Below, one piece after another: positions 23,105-24,419 of a stretch of DNA of 24,419 nucleotides. The stretch spans positions 1 through 24,419 of the forward strand of contig JBNKDU010000030.1 of assembly GCA_050288425.1 (NCBI GenBank). The letters run 5' to 3'. The translations under genes and the position numbers were made by a program. The notes beneath the pieces are model-generated. The model was not told the DNA's origin. It searched no databases and saw nothing but the letters and a program-made list of their open reading frames with translations. Every line of letters begins with the position of its first letter. Within the stretch, counting starts at the first letter, position 1. Source of the stretch: JARRKU01 sp050288425. GTDB lineage: Bacteria > Desulfobacterota > Desulfobacteria > Desulfobacterales > Desulfosarcinaceae.

Positions 23105-23340
23105 TCCGGCTCCATGCCGAATGCTTTGGACAAATCGTCAGGCAGCACGTCAAAATCATCGGCAATTTTTATTTTGCCTTTCAACGCGCCCGGGAGTCGC
23201 GCCTGGCCATGATTTTCATATTTGATCAGGCGGGCTACCGGTTTCCCGGCCTTTCCGATGATGACTTCTTCTCCGGCCAGCACCCTTTCAAGAAGGGCGG
23301 AAAGTTGCGCCTTGGCTTCTGGAATATTGGCGATCCGCAC
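23101..23340 (-). CDS. Phd/YefM-family antitoxin
   Basis: A 79-residue antitoxin. The N-terminal DNA-binding/dimer fold has the family pattern RIANIPEAKAQLSALLERVL-AGEEVIIGKAGKPVARLI (~1-40). The C-terminal tail (~45-79) contains DDFDVLPDDLSKAFG, the part that wraps the PIN toxin. The start is GTG at 23340 with a strong GGGGAGG site. The partner toxin gene overlaps it by 4 nt but is truncated, so this antitoxin is now an orphan, able at most to repress its own promoter or to neutralise a related toxin elsewhere. Confidence 0.85.
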   Translation of the reverse strand: MRIANIPEAKAQLSALLERVLAGEEVIIGKAGKPVARLIKYENHGQARLPGALKGKIKIADDFDVLPDDLSKAFGMEPE

Positions 23341-23375
23341 GACGGAAACCTCCCCTCATATGTTGATATTAAACA

Positions 23376-23391
23376 TGGTCTGACCAGACCA
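23376..23391. promoter_or_regulatory. Palindromic operator-like site upstream of the antitoxin gene
   Basis: TGGTCT and AGACCA flank GACC; within this, TGGTCTGACCA is an odd palindrome. It lies 36 bp upstream of the antitoxin GTG start. It fits an autoregulatory antitoxin operator. It also resembles FadR-type GntR sites (TGGTxxxACCA), so another regulator is possible. Confidence 0.45.
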
Positions 23392-23668
23392 GCTTGTCAG
23401 GCACACTATCGAAGATGGATCCTTCTGCTACCTGAACCCGGAACCCTCCCGATTGCGGCAGGCGGTCTTTGCCCGGTCCGCCGTCAGGTTTTTCCTGACA
23501 GGCGACCGGGTCTCCTTCTGCCTTTTTCCGGATACCCGGTTCACCGTAACGAGATCTTATCATAGCCAATCCGCAACGCCCGCGGAAGGTATACCGGTAT
23601 TGGATCCGCCTGCCGCCCGAAACGACCGAGGTATACAATCAGGAATTTCCCTAGGATAATTCAGGGCC
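23392..23668. other. Intergenic stretch, possible decayed coding DNA
   Basis: No gene is called. One short plus-strand frame around 23546-23655 reads RKVYRYWIRLPPETTEVYNQ before a stop and looks like the tail of a protein, but it lacks a start and has no recognised family. Other frames show no support. Confidence 0.3.
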
Positions 23669-23691
23669 TTCCCGATTGGAGCCGTCGGGAA
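23669..23691 (+). promoter_or_regulatory. Small hairpin upstream of the last gene
   Basis: TTCCCGA (23669-23675) pairs with TCGGGAA (23685-23691) around a 9-nt loop, about 60 bp before the start at 23752. It could be an operator or a leader hairpin. Confidence 0.35.
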
Positions 23692-23751
23692 AGAATGGTA
23701 TCCTCCAGGAGTTAGGCTTTTCATAGACCCAAAAAAATTGGAGGAAGAGCG

Positions 23752-24419
23752 ATGCAACGCAAACTGTTCATTGGATTGTGGCTGCTGCTCTGGCTGTGTC
23801 CATCGGCCTGGGCCAATCTGACCGCAGTGGGCGATCCTGTCGATCCACACGGTTTTCCCTTATTTTACGACGACGGAAGTACCCAACTGGAACTCTGCCT
23901 GGAGGGAGACGGGCTCACCGGTCCCTGCGTTTTCGATCCTCCCGCGGCCGGTAATGTCTTTTCGCAAGCCGCCGGTTTCGGGAACGAAGCATTTTACCTG
24001 CTGGCCGACGCCCAGGCCCGGCCCCTGGTGGCCGCCGGCAAGGCCGTTCTCGTCATGGGGCTGGAAGCGGCCTACGGCGGCAATGCGGCCATCGCCGACG
24101 GCAACCAGATCACCTTCGCCCGCGTCCGGATACGGGTCGATGTGGCCCAGGCGGGCAATTACCGCATCACCTACCCCTACGGGGTCCTGGTTTTTCCAGG
24201 CGTGACCGTGGCCGGCGGTATCAATTTCACGGAAGATATCGGCAGTGCGTCCCCCCTGAAACCGGCGCTGGCCTTCGCCGGCGCCCTGCAAGGCAAAATC
24301 GGACCCTTTCTCACCTGGGACACCTTCGATCCGAACCTGACACCCGGCGATCCGGCCATCGATCCCGATCTGGAGTTCGGCGACGGCAACCTCTATGTGG
24401 GCAATCCGGCCATCCCCCA
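23752..24419 (+). CDS. Secreted protein of unknown function, C-terminus beyond window
   Basis: 222 residues are visible and no stop is reached. The ATG at 23752 follows GGAGGAAG. A short Sec signal peptide (MQRKLFIGLWLLLWLCPSAWA) is followed by a beta-rich extracellular sequence. It opens LTAVGDPVDPHGFPLFYDDG and contains LELCLEGDGLTGPC, EAFYLLADAQARP, GNYRITYPYGVLVFPGV, FTEDIGSA and AFAGALQGKIGPFLTWDTFD. The end of the visible part is Asp/Pro-rich (GDPAIDPDLEFGDGNLYVGNP). The two cysteines at about 45 and 55 could form a disulfide. I recognise no named family. It lies behind the toxin-antitoxin remnant and the multicopper oxidases on the same strand, but 830 bp separate it from them. Confidence 0.75.
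   Translation, partial: MQRKLFIGLWLLLWLCPSAWANLTAVGDPVDPHGFPLFYDDGSTQLELCLEGDGLTGPCVFDPPAAGNVFSQAAGFGNEAFYLLADAQARPLVAAGKAVLVMGLEAAYGGNAAIADGNQITFARVRIRVDVAQAGNYRITYPYGVLVFPGVTVAGGINFTEDIGSASPLKPALAFAGALQGKIGPFLTWDTFDPNLTPGDPAIDPDLEFGDGNLYVGNPAIP

Noticed and set aside
23369..23638. 89-codon minus-strand frame upstream of the antitoxin
   Set aside because: No ribosome site, no domain and no plausible fold; it would run through the operator-like palindrome.
1..24419. tRNA, rRNA, CRISPR arrays, intact insertion sequences
   Set aside because: Scanned by eye on both strands: no cloverleaf with a TTCGA arm, no evenly spaced repeats, no transposase or integrase frame.

Overview
The window looks like chromosomal DNA of a strictly anaerobic, GC-rich Desulfobacterota (delta-proteobacterial, probably sulfate-reducing) organism. 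This is inferred from three signs. There is an oxygen-independent lower-ligand (benzimidazole) cobamide cluster. A histidine kinase PAS domain carries a Cys-rich insert of a type common in that group. A HAMP protein ends in the ICxSCKKIRDDxGYW Cys-rich module that is frequent in those genomes. No rRNA, tRNA, CRISPR array or intact insertion sequence was seen.

Left part (1-7422, all minus strand, very GC-rich). Reading along the minus strand, a small glycine-zipper lipoprotein is followed by a tight four-gene run: cobT, a methyltransferase (bzaC-like, with an extra C-terminal DUF2284 metal-binding domain) and two B12-binding radical SAM proteins (bzaD-like, bzaE-like). CobT and the methyltransferase overlap by ATGA, and the next two spacers are 5 and 12 nt. 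The order matches the late part of the anaerobic 5,6-dimethylbenzimidazole (bza) operon, but no ThiC-like hydroxybenzimidazole synthase is present. After a 96-nt near-perfect hairpin comes a tyrosine phenol-lyase gene cut by the left edge.

Middle part (about 7440-16620, plus strand, visibly more AT-rich). It holds a 57-codon small ORF, then a probable sensory unit: a soluble PAS histidine kinase, a PhnD-like periplasmic-binding lipoprotein and a transmembrane HAMP protein with no kinase domain of its own. Next come a strong sigma-54 promoter, an FG-GAP beta-propeller exported protein with a shortened CFI-type C-terminus, an MFS transporter and a 642-residue exported protein of unknown function. 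Remnants of adenine deaminase (12758-12904) and of ilvB/ilvD (16622-17126) lie inside and at the end of this block, so it looks like an accessory, rearranged segment.

Right part (17222-24419). An MFS (oxalate/formate antiporter-like) gene on the minus strand diverges from two exported multicopper oxidase genes on the plus strand. The first is CotA/bilirubin-oxidase-like. The second has a Gly4-Met repeat behind its signal peptide. Behind them sits a decayed toxin-antitoxin module, with an intact Phd/YefM antitoxin and a PIN toxin truncated to 49 codons. The last gene encodes a secreted protein of unknown function that runs off the right edge.
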